From contig NZ_JAESWB010000134.1 of assembly GCF_016765675.1 (NCBI RefSeq), positions 62,001-126,000 of the forward strand: 64,000 bases of DNA, in the 5' to 3' direction. Numbering within the stretch: position 1 is the stretch's first letter; each line of letters begins with the position of its first letter. Below are positions 1 to 8,028 of this stretch, one piece after another. The stretch is from Neobacillus paridis (lineage in GTDB: Bacteria > Bacillota > Bacilli > Bacillales > Cytobacillaceae). Under the pieces are notes generated by a model, which saw only the letters and a list, made by a program, of their open reading frames with translations, ran no database searches and had not been told where the DNA came from. Both the position numbers and the translations under genes were made by a program.

Positions 1-146
1 GTAGAAATGTGTAATATATCTCCAACTTGCTGCATGGACAATCCAAGCTGATTTCGCTTTTTTCTTAAGAATTCACCAGTCTCTACCAAACGAAAGGTTT
101 CCTGTGCTCTTTCGGTGGGTGTTTTGGTAGGTTTTTTTGGGACCAT
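1..146 (-). CDS. N-terminal part of a helix-turn-helix DNA-binding protein
   Basis: Reading leftwards from an ATG at 146 gives 48 codons before the window edge. The start is preceded by AGAGAGG, a good ribosome site. After a basic, proline- and threonine-rich start, the visible residues include LRKKRNQLGLSMQQVGDIL, which has the look of an XRE-type helix-turn-helix. The rest is outside the window, so target and family are unknown. It is divergent from the lipoprotein gene at 431, and a perfect inverted repeat lies between them. It is a possible candidate for the regulator that reads the motif shared by promoters across the window, but nothing here proves that. Confidence 0.6.
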   Translation of the reverse strand, partial: MVPKKPTKTPTERAQETFRLVETGEFLRKKRNQLGLSMQQVGDILHIS

Positions 147-273
147 CGTTTTTCCTCTCTTACTTAAACTTTTTTGACGGAACCTCTTAAACTATAATTA
201 AGTCTATTTTATTATCATACTGTTTAAATTGCAATATATTGAATATTCAGATATAGTATGCATTACAAATGAG

Positions 274-299
274 TTTCACAAAATTGTTATTTTGTGAAA
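274..299. promoter_or_regulatory. Perfect 11-bp inverted repeat between divergent genes
   Basis: TTTCACAAAAT (274-284) and ATTTTGTGAAA (289-299) are perfect inverted repeats with a TGTT centre. They lie between the divergent HTH fragment and the lipoprotein gene. There is no T-run typical of a terminator, so an operator is the more natural reading. Confidence 0.4.
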
Positions 300-341
300 T
301 TCAAATGAAAAAAATCGAGGAATTCTATAAATATTAATTTT

Positions 342-383
342 GAATAAAGGAATATTTATGTAATATTGTTATATAATAAAGGA
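342..383 (+). promoter_or_regulatory. Promoter region with GAATAAAGGAATA motif
   Basis: The 13-bp motif GAATAAAGGAATA (342-354) is followed by a TATAAT-like -10 near 374-379, upstream of the lipoprotein gene at 431. No good -35 hexamer is present at the right spacing. The motif itself covers that position, which would fit an activator or an unusual promoter. Confidence 0.4.
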
Positions 384-430
384 GTAAAAGGTATCTAGCT
401 ATCTTTTAACATTTAGAAAAAGGAGATAGA

Positions 431-1075
431 ATGATGAAAACTAAATTTGGTCTCATCTTACTTACTCTCACACTTGGCTTAATGGGTCTTTCAGGGTGTT
501 CCTCTGAAGAAAAGAAAAATCCTGAACCTAAAAAGGCAACGGTTCAGCAACACGAATCAAAAGCAATCAAGCAAGAAGACACCCAAAAAGAAAAATCCCC
601 AACCAGTCAAGAGAAGTCCTCCCAAATAAAAGGGAAGAGGGAGAAGTCTGTTAAAACCCCGTCCAAGTCCAGCGTTTCCGCTACCCCATCCACTCCGCAA
701 GAATTCATTGTTGCCATCCAATCACCACTCTCTGAATTCTTCCAAGCCATTCAGTCTGATGAAAAAGACTTTAATCAAGTAGTGAAGGGAACCATGAAAA
801 AAGAAGACTTCTTGAAACACAAGTCTGAAAATCTTCAGAATATCAAACAAAAATTAGACCGGGTAAAAGAAGTGCCGGCCAAAGGGGAAGCATCCGCCTT
901 TAAGGAGAAATTTGTCAATATTCTTCAAAGAATCTATGGTGTATCCGATACCCGCTACAATGAGGCCGAAAAAACGGACGATCTGAAAACGCTGGCCAAA
1001 AATATGGTGTCCGTGGAAAAACAGATTGTAGACGATTTCTCTGCTTTACTTGCTCCGTACAACACTCATAAATAA
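431..1075 (+). CDS. Secreted lipoprotein of unknown function
   Basis: The protein has 214 residues, with a lysine and hydrophobic signal peptide ending in the lipobox LSGC (Cys about 23), so it should be exported and lipid-anchored on the outer face of the membrane. A Lys/Glu/Ser/Pro-rich low-complexity linker follows (about residues 25-90), then a helical C-terminal domain. The ribosome site AAGGAGATAG precedes the ATG. A strong terminator follows at 1155. The same general design (lipobox, linker, small helical domain) recurs at 43058 and 52797, but I do not recognise a named family. Confidence 0.8.
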   Translation: MMKTKFGLILLTLTLGLMGLSGCSSEEKKNPEPKKATVQQHESKAIKQEDTQKEKSPTSQEKSSQIKGKREKSVKTPSKSSVSATPSTPQEFIVAIQSPLSEFFQAIQSDEKDFNQVVKGTMKKEDFLKHKSENLQNIKQKLDRVKEVPAKGEASAFKEKFVNILQRIYGVSDTRYNEAEKTDDLKTLAKNMVSVEKQIVDDFSALLAPYNTHK

Positions 1076-1154
1076 TAAAGGAAGGCCATAGCAAACATTC
1101 CCTCACGCGCGGGGCTGTGACATTCATCTATCAATTTAAAAAATAGCCAAAAAC

Positions 1155-1182
1155 AAAACCCTTGGAATTCAAGGGTTTTTTT
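1155..1182 (+). terminator. Rho-independent terminator of the lipoprotein gene
   Basis: A 10-bp stem AAAACCCTTG / CAAGGGTTTT with a 5-nt loop runs straight into seven T residues. It lies about 80 bases after the lipoprotein stop codon. Confidence 0.8.
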
Positions 1183-1266
1183 GGTTTGGGAAGAGAAAGG
1201 ATGAATAGTATAATAGAAGGTAGTAACATAACCAACGAGCAAATGCCCGTCGGAACAAGTGAAAGT

Positions 1267-1716
1267 TTAGAAGTAGCCTTTTTGTTTTAAACTGACAAAC
1301 TTCCCGTCACCAATGATAATGTGATCGAGAACTTGGATTCCGAGAATTTGTCCAGCTTCCGCAAGACGCTTGGTTACGTCAATGTCTTCCTTGCTTGGTT
1401 CGGGATTTCCGGAAGGATGGTTGTGGAAGCAAATGATGGAGGCGGCGTTATTCAAAAGAGCAGCCTGAAACACCTCGCGCGGGTGAACAATCGCAGCGTT
1501 TAAACTTCCTTTGAACAGAGGGTGTACGCCAGCAACTTCATTTTGGGCATTTAATGTAATCACGGCAAAATGCTCGGAAGAACGTTGGTTGAGTCCTAAA
1601 ACAGTATTGACAATCTTAACAGCCGATTCCGGTGAAATCACTTTTTTTGATTCCAAATTGTAAAGACTGCCTTTTTCTTTCACCTGTTGAATGGTAAAAA
1701 TATTAATACGTTTCAT
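1267..1716 (-). CDS. radC: RadC-type JAB/MPN domain protein
   Basis: This 149-residue protein consists almost only of the RadC JAB (MPN+) domain. The metal-binding signature [14 protein letters not shown] is present (H-x-H-x10-D), as is the typical ending [18 protein letters not shown]. The helix-hairpin-helix part of chromosomal RadC is missing, as in many plasmid and phage copies. The biochemical role of RadC is unresolved; the old DNA-repair label should be used with care. The start is an ATG after AAGGAGAG. A second, more divergent RadC-like gene lies at 14470. The copy of the intergenic motif at 1774-1786 sits in its probable promoter (TTGATT, then TATAGA). Confidence 0.9.
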   Translation of the reverse strand: MKRINIFTIQQVKEKGSLYNLESKKVISPESAVKIVNTVLGLNQRSSEHFAVITLNAQNEVAGVHPLFKGSLNAAIVHPREVFQAALLNNAASIICFHNHPSGNPEPSKEDIDVTKRLAEAGQILGIQVLDHIIIGDGKFVSLKQKGYF

Positions 1717-1773
1717 CCTAATCTCTCCTTCTTAATCGTATAATAGTATATGTTTGTACATATATTCTATATT

Positions 1774-1786
1774 TATTACGTTATTC
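1774..1786 (-). promoter_or_regulatory. GAATAACGTAATA motif in the radC promoter
   Basis: On the minus strand GAATAACGTAATA lies between a TTGATT -35 and a TATAGA -10 with 16-bp spacing, upstream of radC. This is the same layout as at 7980, 20630 and 42975. Confidence 0.5.
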
Positions 1787-1826
1787 AAATCAAGTATTTA
1801 AAAAAATAAATGGGGGGATGAACAAA

Positions 1827-2732
1827 GTGGAAGAATGGTTGGAGAATTTCTCCATATGGCTAAAAGACAAGGAGAGAGCCGTCTCTACACAGCAAGAATA
1901 TTTATACAATATACGGTCTTATTTACAGTTCCTCGGAGATAAACCGCTTCCTGAAACCAAAAAAACTGACATCTTGCGCTTTTTAACGAGGGAGAGAGAA
2001 AAAGGAAATTCGGCTGCAACAAGAAATCGGAAATTGATGGCCATTCGTTCGTTTTACAAAGCCTTAACCGATATGGAGCTGCTTGACACCAATCCTGCTC
2101 AATACATTGATGTAGCAAAAGAGAAAAAGGAGAGAATCCCTACATACCTGGATGTTTCGAGCTGGCAGTTCTTCCTCACCCATCTGAAAGAAAAATCGTA
2201 TCCGGTGAGGAATCAGGCCATGTTTATGCTGATGACGTTAGCAGGGCTTCGGGTAGTGGAAGTTCATAATATGAACATTGATGACATTCATGAAGATGCT
2301 GGCGGCATTCGGGTGTTCGGAAAAGGAGGAAAATCCCGTTTTATTCCCGTGGATCATGAACTGATGCAAATTCTTCTATCCGTTAAAGACAAAAGACCCA
2401 CACCCAAACCGGAACACAAAAGAGCTTTATTTTTGTCCAGGCATGGAACAAGAATCACTAGAAGACGGATTCAGCAGATTGCAGAAAGCATTTTTCATGA
2501 GTTAAAGCAAAGCAAGGGAAAGGAATACCTGGAAGATGTGCCGTTATCTTGCCATAAATTGCGACATACCTTCGGCACGTCCCTTGTAAGGGTAGGGGTA
2601 GATATTCGAACCATTCAGGAATTAATGGGGCATGAGAACCTTTCAACCACGCAAATTTATACGCATGTTCATAATGAGCAGAAGATGGCAGCGATTGATA
2701 AGCTGCAGGCATGGTACAACCAGCCAAAATAG
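1827..2732 (+). CDS. Tyrosine recombinase, XerC/XerD type
   Basis: A full-length tyrosine recombinase of about 301 residues. The N-terminal SAM-like core-binding domain (about 1-90) contains STQQEYLYNIRSYLQFL. The catalytic domain shows the Arg in LAGLRVVEV, the beta-hairpin Lys in GKGGKSR, the HKLRHTFG box, MGHENLS and the Tyr nucleophile in QIYTH. I place the start at GTG 1827, because the G-rich ribosome site at 1812-1817 is 9 bases upstream of it and overlaps the ATG at 1818. Likely jobs are resolving plasmid multimers or integrating the element; a second recombinase lies at 3223. Confidence 0.92.
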   Translation: MEEWLENFSIWLKDKERAVSTQQEYLYNIRSYLQFLGDKPLPETKKTDILRFLTREREKGNSAATRNRKLMAIRSFYKALTDMELLDTNPAQYIDVAKEKKERIPTYLDVSSWQFFLTHLKEKSYPVRNQAMFMLMTLAGLRVVEVHNMNIDDIHEDAGGIRVFGKGGKSRFIPVDHELMQILLSVKDKRPTPKPEHKRALFLSRHGTRITRRRIQQIAESIFHELKQSKGKEYLEDVPLSCHKLRHTFGTSLVRVGVDIRTIQELMGHENLSTTQIYTHVHNEQKMAAIDKLQAWYNQPK

Positions 2733-2762
2733 ACTTCTTGTAAAAAACAGAAGACGAGCCAA

Positions 2763-2803
2763 ACAAAAGACTCCTGCATTTTGTTTCAGGAGTCTTTTGT
2801 TTA
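2763..2803. terminator. Bidirectional terminator between converging genes
   Basis: A long stem ACAAAAGACTCCTG / CAGGAGTCTTTTGT with A- and T-rich flanks serves both the recombinase gene on the plus strand and the small gene ending at 2801 on the minus strand. Confidence 0.8.
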
Positions 2804-3139
2804 AATGTCAATAATCTCTAGCTCTTCTGGATAGGGGACATTTAGGGTTTTGGCAAATTCCCGCAAGAAGTCTTCCCGGTCTATTTGACGCTTCAGTTCT
2901 TTTAGATCTGATCCCGTGTACAGAAAGCCCTCTTTGAAATACTGCAGCCCATAGACAAGGAAATTCACCACATACGTTCCTTTTTCCGTAACAAAGAACT
3001 TATAGACATACTCTTTGGCGTGTTTGTAGTAGGATTTCTCCAGGATAAAGTCTCCTTTGATCAGTTTTCTTTCCTTTCCAATCACGACTACATGGGTATT
3101 TTCTTTCTTTTTTGTCTCTCCTTGGTTAGGTCTTTCCAT
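2801..3139 (-). CDS. Small protein of unknown function
   Basis: About 112 residues, mixed charged and aromatic, with no signal peptide. I prefer the ATG at 3139, which has GAGGTG about 9 bases upstream, over the GTG at 3151. Visible features are an alpha/beta-looking middle (YVYKFFVTEKGTYVVNFLV) and a charged helical tail (LKELKRQIDREDFLREF). No family was recognised. It is followed by the shared terminator and lies downstream of the XerS-type gene on the same strand. Confidence 0.65.
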   Translation of the reverse strand: MERPNQGETKKKENTHVVVIGKERKLIKGDFILEKSYYKHAKEYVYKFFVTEKGTYVVNFLVYGLQYFKEGFLYTGSDLKELKRQIDREDFLREFAKTLNVPYPEELEIIDI

Positions 3140-3222
3140 TCTACTTTGCACCTCACTTTTCGGTTCTCTCTAAAATTAGTATGAACCAAGATTTTTAGAT
3201 TTAAACATCAATAAAAAAGAGG

Positions 3223-4350
3223 CTAGTCGGAAGGAGGTTCGTCATCGTTTTTATCCATCTTATCAATCATTTCACGAAGCGTATCGTTAAAAATAAGGGC
3301 GTAGCGTTGCGTCGTTTGCGGGTTTGAATGGCCCAGTTGCGACTGCAGGCCGAACACATCTTGATTTTCCGCCCAATGAACGGTCGCAAAAGAGTGGCGG
3401 AGATTATGGGCAGAAAGAGAACGGCCATACCATTTGGTGTACTTTCCAATCATTTCTTGGGCAGCTCGTTTCGTCAGCCTTCCGACCTGTTTGTTTGGTC
3501 CTGTTGGGAGTGATACAAAAAGAGCAGGTTCCTGTTTTCTGGTGATATGGTATCGGTCATCCCGAATGGCCAGATAACTTTCCAGTTGCGCCAAAGCACT
3601 TTCAGAGAAATGAACCAATGTTTTATCTTCTTTTCCTTTCCGCACCACACGCACTGCCCGTTCTTTCCAGTCAATATCCGAAACATCAAGCGACACCGTT
3701 TCATAAATACGGAGTCCAGACCCTAAAATAAGGGATAAAATAGCCAAATCTCGCTCCATATTTAAGGAATAATAGTGGAGGAGACGCTTTTTCACAGGTT
3801 CTCGTTCATGGGAGTCTTTTATGGTCTTGGCATATCCGAGAGCAACAAAGTCTAAAAAGTCTTGGATTTCCTGCCTGCTGGTAAAAACCCTCCCCTTTAA
3901 TGCATCAGCCTGGGCCTGCGGAGAGGGCTTTGTTCCCTTGATTTCAATTTTGGCCATGATATTCCGCTTTAGTAATGGAAAGCCATCATCATCTTCCTCA
4001 ATCTGGGAGAGATAATGAAAGAGGGACTTCAAGGAAGAGAGCATCCGGTTCCGGCTAGTTCGTTTTTTGATGTTCGAGTATTTTTTCAAGAATAACAGGT
4101 ACTTGTCAATATCTTCCCGTTTGAGTGTCTCTAAAACGGTCAAAGGAACATCCCGCAGCTCTCCCTGATAGTAGCCTTCTTCCGTTAAAAAAGAAAAGAA
4201 TCGCTCGTAATCATACAAGTAAGATAAAAGAGTATTGGGTTTCGCCCGGTCACCCGCTTCTTTATATTCCACATACTGTCCGACATAATAGGGAAGACGG
4301 TGAACTTTTTCCTCGATGAGAGCAAAGAGTTGCTGCTGCTCGTTTTTCAT
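3223..4350 (-). CDS. xerS: Tyrosine recombinase, XerS type
   Basis: A 375-residue tyrosine recombinase. Length and N-terminal domain (PYYVGQYVEYKEAG, then SYLYDYERFFSFL) resemble XerS, the single recombinase used by streptococci and relatives for dimer resolution, also seen in Bacilli. The catalytic set is complete: Arg in GSGLRIYETV, Lys in VVRKGKEDK, HNLRHSFA, LGHSNPQTT and Tyr in QRYALIF. The ATG at 4350 follows AAAGGGG with 9-base spacing; an upstream ATG at 4383 has no ribosome site. It probably monomerises the plasmid. No dif-like site was identified. Confidence 0.85.
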   Translation of the reverse strand: MKNEQQQLFALIEEKVHRLPYYVGQYVEYKEAGDRAKPNTLLSYLYDYERFFSFLTEEGYYQGELRDVPLTVLETLKREDIDKYLLFLKKYSNIKKRTSRNRMLSSLKSLFHYLSQIEEDDDGFPLLKRNIMAKIEIKGTKPSPQAQADALKGRVFTSRQEIQDFLDFVALGYAKTIKDSHEREPVKKRLLHYYSLNMERDLAILSLILGSGLRIYETVSLDVSDIDWKERAVRVVRKGKEDKTLVHFSESALAQLESYLAIRDDRYHITRKQEPALFVSLPTGPNKQVGRLTKRAAQEMIGKYTKWYGRSLSAHNLRHSFATVHWAENQDVFGLQSQLGHSNPQTTQRYALIFNDTLREMIDKMDKNDDEPPSD

Positions 4351-4579
4351 GATGATGACCCCTTTTTCAACAAAATTCGACAAGATTACACATAATTTAT
4401 TCTTAACGTAATCTAGTTAACATAATAATTATTATGTTAAATAAAAAAATGATGTATACAAAAACTTCACAATCATATCATAAGAATAGCCCGTTTGATG
4501 CTTTCGAAAATCCGGACTTTTAAGATACATAAAAATGTTCGGCCAGTAGAAGAACAGCAAACGGGTGTTTCAAGATTGG

Positions 4580-4891
4580 TCAAAAGGCATAATTATTTGC
4601 TGCCTCCACAAATGGCTTATATAGCAGAGAGTCGGGCGCCATCTGAAAGGATCCATTTTCAAACAAGGTGGCGATCCCGTCTGTTCCATACAACACCCAG
4701 ATCCAGTCTCCAATCGCACCTGAAACAAGGTGTTTGTCTAAAATAAGGGCTTGAATTTCGTCAATTCCGTTAGTGACACTCGTTGTCTCTTCCTGATTGG
4801 AATCCAGAACGTGAATAGTCCCGTCCGTCTGATTCACAAAAACTTCGCAAATCACGTTTGCTCCTTGTTTCGTTTGATACACTTCCTGCAT
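4580..4891 (-). CDS. Small protein of unknown function
   Basis: 103 residues, acidic, predicted beta-rich, with no signal peptide or membrane segment. GGGAGA precedes the ATG. Residues such as IHVLDSNQEETTSV and GAIGDWIWVLYGTDG suggest a compact globular fold. No family was recognised. Spacing to the neighbouring XerS-type gene (about 230 bases) suggests its own transcript. Confidence 0.6.
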   Translation of the reverse strand: MQEVYQTKQGANVICEVFVNQTDGTIHVLDSNQEETTSVTNGIDEIQALILDKHLVSGAIGDWIWVLYGTDGIATLFENGSFQMAPDSLLYKPFVEAANNYAF

Positions 4892-5081
4892 GCCGATTTC
4901 TCCCTTCGAATAAATGATCTACTATCAGTATAACGGATCATTCGGTTGGTTACAAATGATTTCATTTAAGAAGTATTATGTGCAATCTAATAAACAGAGA
5001 CACTCTCTATAAAATAAATAAAACAGAATGGGAAACCCCCTCCCTTTTTAGTTTCAGAAAGAGGTATCCACTCTGTTCTTC

Positions 5082-5507
5082 TTATCCGGTTTGCTTTTCC
5101 AAAATATCAAACGTGTTCTTGATCTCTTCAAAAAACCGTCTGCCCAGCTCTGTATCGTATGTAATGCCTAGCTCTCTATCGTACGTGATTGAACTATGAT
5201 GTAGATAACTCATATTTTTAATAATCTGGATAAAATCAGGAAGAGAATGTTCTTGATACAAGTCTACAATATCACGGATGATTCGGTAGACCTGGATAGC
5301 ATCCAACATGGGTCCCCAATACATAATAGCCTCCCCCGCTTCCTCTGCATTGATATGCTTTACGGTGATGATAGTCTTTTTATCTCCTTCGTCATCCACA
5401 TCCCAAACAATGAGGACTCTGTTTTCCTTCATGGATATGCTCCAATAACCGATTCCGAGTTCTTCATACTCTCCTAAACTTACTTTCTCAAGTCCTTGAA
5501 TATTCAA
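5082..5507 (-). CDS. Small acidic protein of unknown function
   Basis: 141 residues beginning at a TTG codon placed 8 bases after AAAGGAGG. The first half looks like beta strands (YWSISMKENRVLIVWDVDD), the second half is helical. Near the C-terminus there is a short tandem duplication, SITYDRELG followed by ITYDTELG, which may be recent. No known family was recognised. Confidence 0.65.
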   Translation of the reverse strand: MNIQGLEKVSLGEYEELGIGYWSISMKENRVLIVWDVDDEGDKKTIITVKHINAEEAGEAIMYWGPMLDAIQVYRIIRDIVDLYQEHSLPDFIQIIKNMSYLHHSSITYDRELGITYDTELGRRFFEEIKNTFDILEKQTG

Positions 5508-5570
5508 TTTCTTTTCCTCCTTTTCCTATTTTTAATAGTATGGACACGAAAAAGACGTTTTAAACGGAAT

Positions 5571-5596
5571 AAAAAAATCCCGTTTATACGGGATTT
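5571..5596 (-). terminator. Terminator of the HTH-TPR regulator transcript
   Basis: Stem AAATCCCGT / ACGGGATTT with a TTAT loop, followed on the minus strand by seven T residues. It ends the transcript of the regulator gene at 5696. Confidence 0.75.
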
Positions 5597-5695
5597 GTAG
5601 TTTCACACACAGTCTTGACGGTTGGTAAACTTCCCTCTAATGACTGTTTCGCCTTTTATCTATTATTGGATAGTATCATTTTGATTTAAACTAAA

Positions 5696-6748
5696 TCAGC
5701 AGACGGTCATCTCCTTTAGACGCTCTTCTACAATTTCAAAAATCTCTTTCCGTTTATGATCTGGATGGTTGGCCATTTTTTGCTTAATCTCAAGATACAT
5801 GTTTTTTGCCTTTTCCTTCTCCCCCATGATGTCATATGTGTCTGCGATCTCAAGGAGTGAAGAAAACACATTTTTGATTTCTTCATTTTCTTGATACCGT
5901 TGAAGAGACTTTTGGAATAAATCAAGAGCCTCATTCAGCCGTCCTTCTTCTTTGGCTATTTTTCCATTCATTTCAAGGACATAGCCGAAGTAACTATTCG
6001 CAAGGGTAATGTCCTTTTGACAGTTTTCAAGACAAAGTTGGAAATAGGTGTCAGACTCTTGTTTTTTTCCAAGTCTTAAGTAAATGTACCCCATCCCATA
6101 GAGAATTTTCTTGTAGGTTTCGGACGAGTTGGGTTGAAATTTAGTACAAGAAAGAGCTTCGCTGTAATGATACAATGCTTCTTTCAACAGAAATTTAATC
6201 TCATTTCTTCCCTTTGTGGACAAATTCACAGGATCCAGCAATATTGCCTTTCCACAATAGAGGTCGCCAATCAGACGGTGAATTTCACCGATCTGGAATC
6301 TGGACAAATGATCTTCATAGGTATCGAGACAATGAAAACAGGTTTCTAGTCCTTTTTCCATGTCTTGATTTTGATAGTACCATTTCGCTTCCCAAATCAT
6401 CAACCACAACTGATTATGCGGATTATCAAAAGCGGGATGGTTCTTTGCTGTGTCAATGAGAGATTTCATGTAATCATATTGATAGTGTAGATAGGCTTTT
6501 TCAATCGCTAGAAATGTATCATCCACATATAAAGCGGACTCGTTTTTTTCTTGATGCGTGAAAAAGTAAGAAGGTGTGGTGGACAAACTATCAGCCAGCT
6601 TGTACAAAAAGGTCATCGTTGGTTTTACAAGTCCTTTTTCTGTTTGGCTGATGAGTGATTGTGTGACATTCATCTTTCTTGCTAACATTGCTTGTGTTAA
6701 TCCAATTTCTTTTCGCCTTTTTTTAATGATTTCTCCAATATTCTTCAT
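5696..6748 (-). CDS. HTH-TPR peptide-responsive regulator (RRNPP type)
   Basis: 350 residues. Residues 1-65 form an XRE helix-turn-helix (IGEIIKKRRKEIGLTQAMLA, then NVTQSLISQTEKG). From about residue 90 to the end the protein is a run of helical pairs typical of TPR repeats, for example IGEIHRLIGDLYCG and GKIAKEEGRLNEALDLFQK. This is the architecture of the RRNPP family (Rgg, PlcR, NprR, PrgX, AimR), whose TPR domain binds a short re-imported peptide. A gene for a small exported peptide lies directly upstream on the same strand, and both can be read from one good promoter at 7081-7109. The target genes are not known. The HTH and TPR reading is firm; the quorum-sensing role is inferred from the context. 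Confidence 0.85.
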   Translation of the reverse strand: MKNIGEIIKKRRKEIGLTQAMLARKMNVTQSLISQTEKGLVKPTMTFLYKLADSLSTTPSYFFTHQEKNESALYVDDTFLAIEKAYLHYQYDYMKSLIDTAKNHPAFDNPHNQLWLMIWEAKWYYQNQDMEKGLETCFHCLDTYEDHLSRFQIGEIHRLIGDLYCGKAILLDPVNLSTKGRNEIKFLLKEALYHYSEALSCTKFQPNSSETYKKILYGMGYIYLRLGKKQESDTYFQLCLENCQKDITLANSYFGYVLEMNGKIAKEEGRLNEALDLFQKSLQRYQENEEIKNVFSSLLEIADTYDIMGEKEKAKNMYLEIKQKMANHPDHKRKEIFEIVEERLKEMTVC

Positions 6749-6819
6749 AGAACTCTCCTTCCTCTTCTTAAAAAAATGAAAAACATAAAGAGGAAAACAA
6801 CTTTTTTAACTGACTTCCC

Positions 6820-6848
6820 CATCAACAGGGGAATATCCCCTATTGATG
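6820..6848 (-). promoter_or_regulatory. 29-bp inverted repeat between peptide and regulator genes
   Basis: Arms 6820-6832 and 6836-6848 (CATCAATAGGGGA / TCCCCTGTTGATG on the minus strand) form a 13-bp hairpin with a 3-nt loop. The single imperfect position is a G-U pair on the minus strand but a mismatch on the plus strand, so it best fits RNA read from the minus strand. It lacks a T-run. It could act as a transcript-stabilising hairpin, an attenuator or a regulator-binding site. Confidence 0.5.
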
Positions 6849-6862
6849 GATATTTTGCCATA

Positions 6863-7042
6863 TCAGCCGGTTGGCCATGGAGTTTTTGGACTCGATTGAG
6901 TGGAAATGGAGTTTACTTGCGTGGTGTCTACAGCAACTTGGCTTACCTTTTCTTGCTGTGTATGCATATCATTATGGCCTGTAAATCCAAATCCAAACAG
7001 GAATGCTCCAGAAAGCAAAAGCGAAGCAACAATCTTCTTCAT
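6863..7042 (-). CDS. Small exported signalling pro-peptide (candidate)
   Basis: 59 residues from an ATG at 7042 that has AAGGAG 9 bases upstream. The N-terminus MKKIVASLLLSGAFLFGFG is a clear Sec signal peptide. A polar stretch follows, and the protein ends in the short tail SSPKTPWPTG. Length, export signal and a short C-terminal peptide are the hallmarks of Phr/PapR/NprX-type propeptides. It lies 114 bases upstream of the HTH-TPR regulator, whereas in most known pairs the peptide gene follows the receptor gene. A TTGAAT-17-TATAAT promoter precedes it. The mature peptide cannot be defined from sequence alone. Confidence 0.7.
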   Translation of the reverse strand: MKKIVASLLLSGAFLFGFGFTGHNDMHTQQEKVSQVAVDTTQVNSISTQSSPKTPWPTG

Positions 7043-7080
7043 GTTATTCACTCCTTTTACTAATATTTTTATCTTTTACT

Positions 7081-7109
7081 ATTATATCACTCATAATTGT
7101 ATTATTCAA
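7081..7109 (-). promoter_or_regulatory. Promoter of the peptide-regulator operon
   Basis: On the minus strand, TTGAAT (7104-7109) and TATAAT (7081-7086) are separated by exactly 17 bp. A second TTGAATAA lies about 20 bp upstream, giving a direct repeat that may be an operator. Confidence 0.75.
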
Positions 7110-7640
7110 TGATTATGATGTTATTCAAGCGTTCCGTTCCGAATTCCAGGTTTTGTGTCCTGGATATTATAACTTTTCTTTGTACAATTATTAGAAGTAG
7201 TGGAAAGTGAAAAAAAGAAAGTGATCTTGTCCCTTATTTTTAAGACGCATCTCCTTGATTGTATTAGATGGAATCGAAAATTTATGTTCCTTTTCCAGGT
7301 CTTTGCTTTCAACTATTTTAGCTAATGAATGGATGTACTTTTTGAGCCAACTTTATAATGTATGTCATGTTTTTTTAAATATTGATCCAGTAGTAGTTTT
7401 CCTTGACAAATAGTTAAAGTGTTAACCTCTTTTTCCCCATTAGACCTCACCTTGTTCGGCTAAAAACTGCATGCTTACCTATCGTTCTTTTAATCGAATA
7501 TTCCTAATTATTTTTGCGAAAATTGTCAATTATTTTTTCCCAAAACCGTACCAAAACCTATTGCATATTAGAAAAATGCTTGTTATTATTAATTTATGAA
7601 ATTTAATTCCAATATTCGTATAAAGTTCATGTGTTCATAG
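7110..7640. other. AT-rich stretch without a convincing gene
   Basis: No open frame here has a ribosome site and sensible composition. On the plus strand TTGCAT (7561-7566) and TATTAT (7584-7589) with 17-bp spacing form a possible promoter pointing into the hairpin region. I consider it weaker than the minus-strand promoter at 7974-8002. Confidence 0.5.
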
Positions 7641-7967
7641 CAAAAACATCCTAGCCGGGGGATGACAAGGATGTTTTCATCACAGAGCGGCAGATGGGGG
7701 AAATCTGCGCGAGCTCTTGATGGAGATGGAGAATCTCCAATATTCAGAAGGAGAGTCGAGAAGTCAGGGGGTGACTTCTCTTGACAGAGTGAAAGAGGGG
7801 TAATCTTTCACTCTATCAAATATGTTCATCAAGGGAAGGGATGAACAATTAGGAAGGATCTGTTTCTTCTGTATGGGGGATATACAAAAGAAACACTAAC
7901 GGGTTTTTACCCGAAAATGGATTTAGGAACATGTAGCGAGGGGGATTCGCTGTTATTAAGTTCCTTT
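7641..7967 (-). ncRNA. Structured RNA with an array of C-rich hairpin loops
   Basis: This ~325-base stretch has no reading frame but folds into about nine consecutive local hairpins with different stem sequences. Clear examples are 7758-7780 (9-bp perfect stem, loop CCCCC), 7787-7813, 7823-7847, 7861-7895, 7690-7708, 7722-7738 and the nested 7925-7965. Read on the minus strand, most apical loops contain a run of four or more C, often UCCCCC. The strand is chosen from the promoter at 7974-8002 and from the last hairpin (7643-7677), which ends in T residues and looks like a terminator. C-rich loops in sRNAs of Gram-positive bacteria are known to pair with Shine-Dalgarno sequences, and many genes here have AGGGGG-type sites. 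Function is inferred only. Confidence 0.6.
7643..7677 (-). terminator. Terminal hairpin of the C-rich-loop RNA
   Basis: A 10-bp stem (7643-7652 with 7668-7677) has a loop containing CCCCC. On the minus strand its 3' side ends in TTTTT, so it can act as an intrinsic terminator. Confidence 0.55.
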
Positions 7968-7973
7968 AGTTAT

Positions 7974-8002
7974 ATATTATTACGTTATTCAGACAAAATC
8001 AA
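7974..8002 (-). promoter_or_regulatory. Promoter of the C-rich-loop RNA with shared motif
   Basis: On the minus strand TTGATT (7997-8002) and TAATAT (7974-7979) are 17 bp apart. The spacer contains GAATAACGTAA, part of the 13-bp motif at 7978-7990. The layout matches the promoters at 20618-20646 and 42964-42992. Confidence 0.6.
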
Positions 8003-8028
8003 GAAAATTAGAATACTTTTTTGATTGT

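Noticed and set aside
7121..7312. Open frame of 63 codons on the minus strand
   Set aside because: No ribosome site, odd composition, and it lies across the region upstream of the peptide-regulator promoter.
7561..7589. Plus-strand promoter driving the hairpin array, giving G-rich loops
   Set aside because: Hexamers are acceptable, but no terminator was found on the plus strand, while the minus strand has both signals. Kept only as an alternative.
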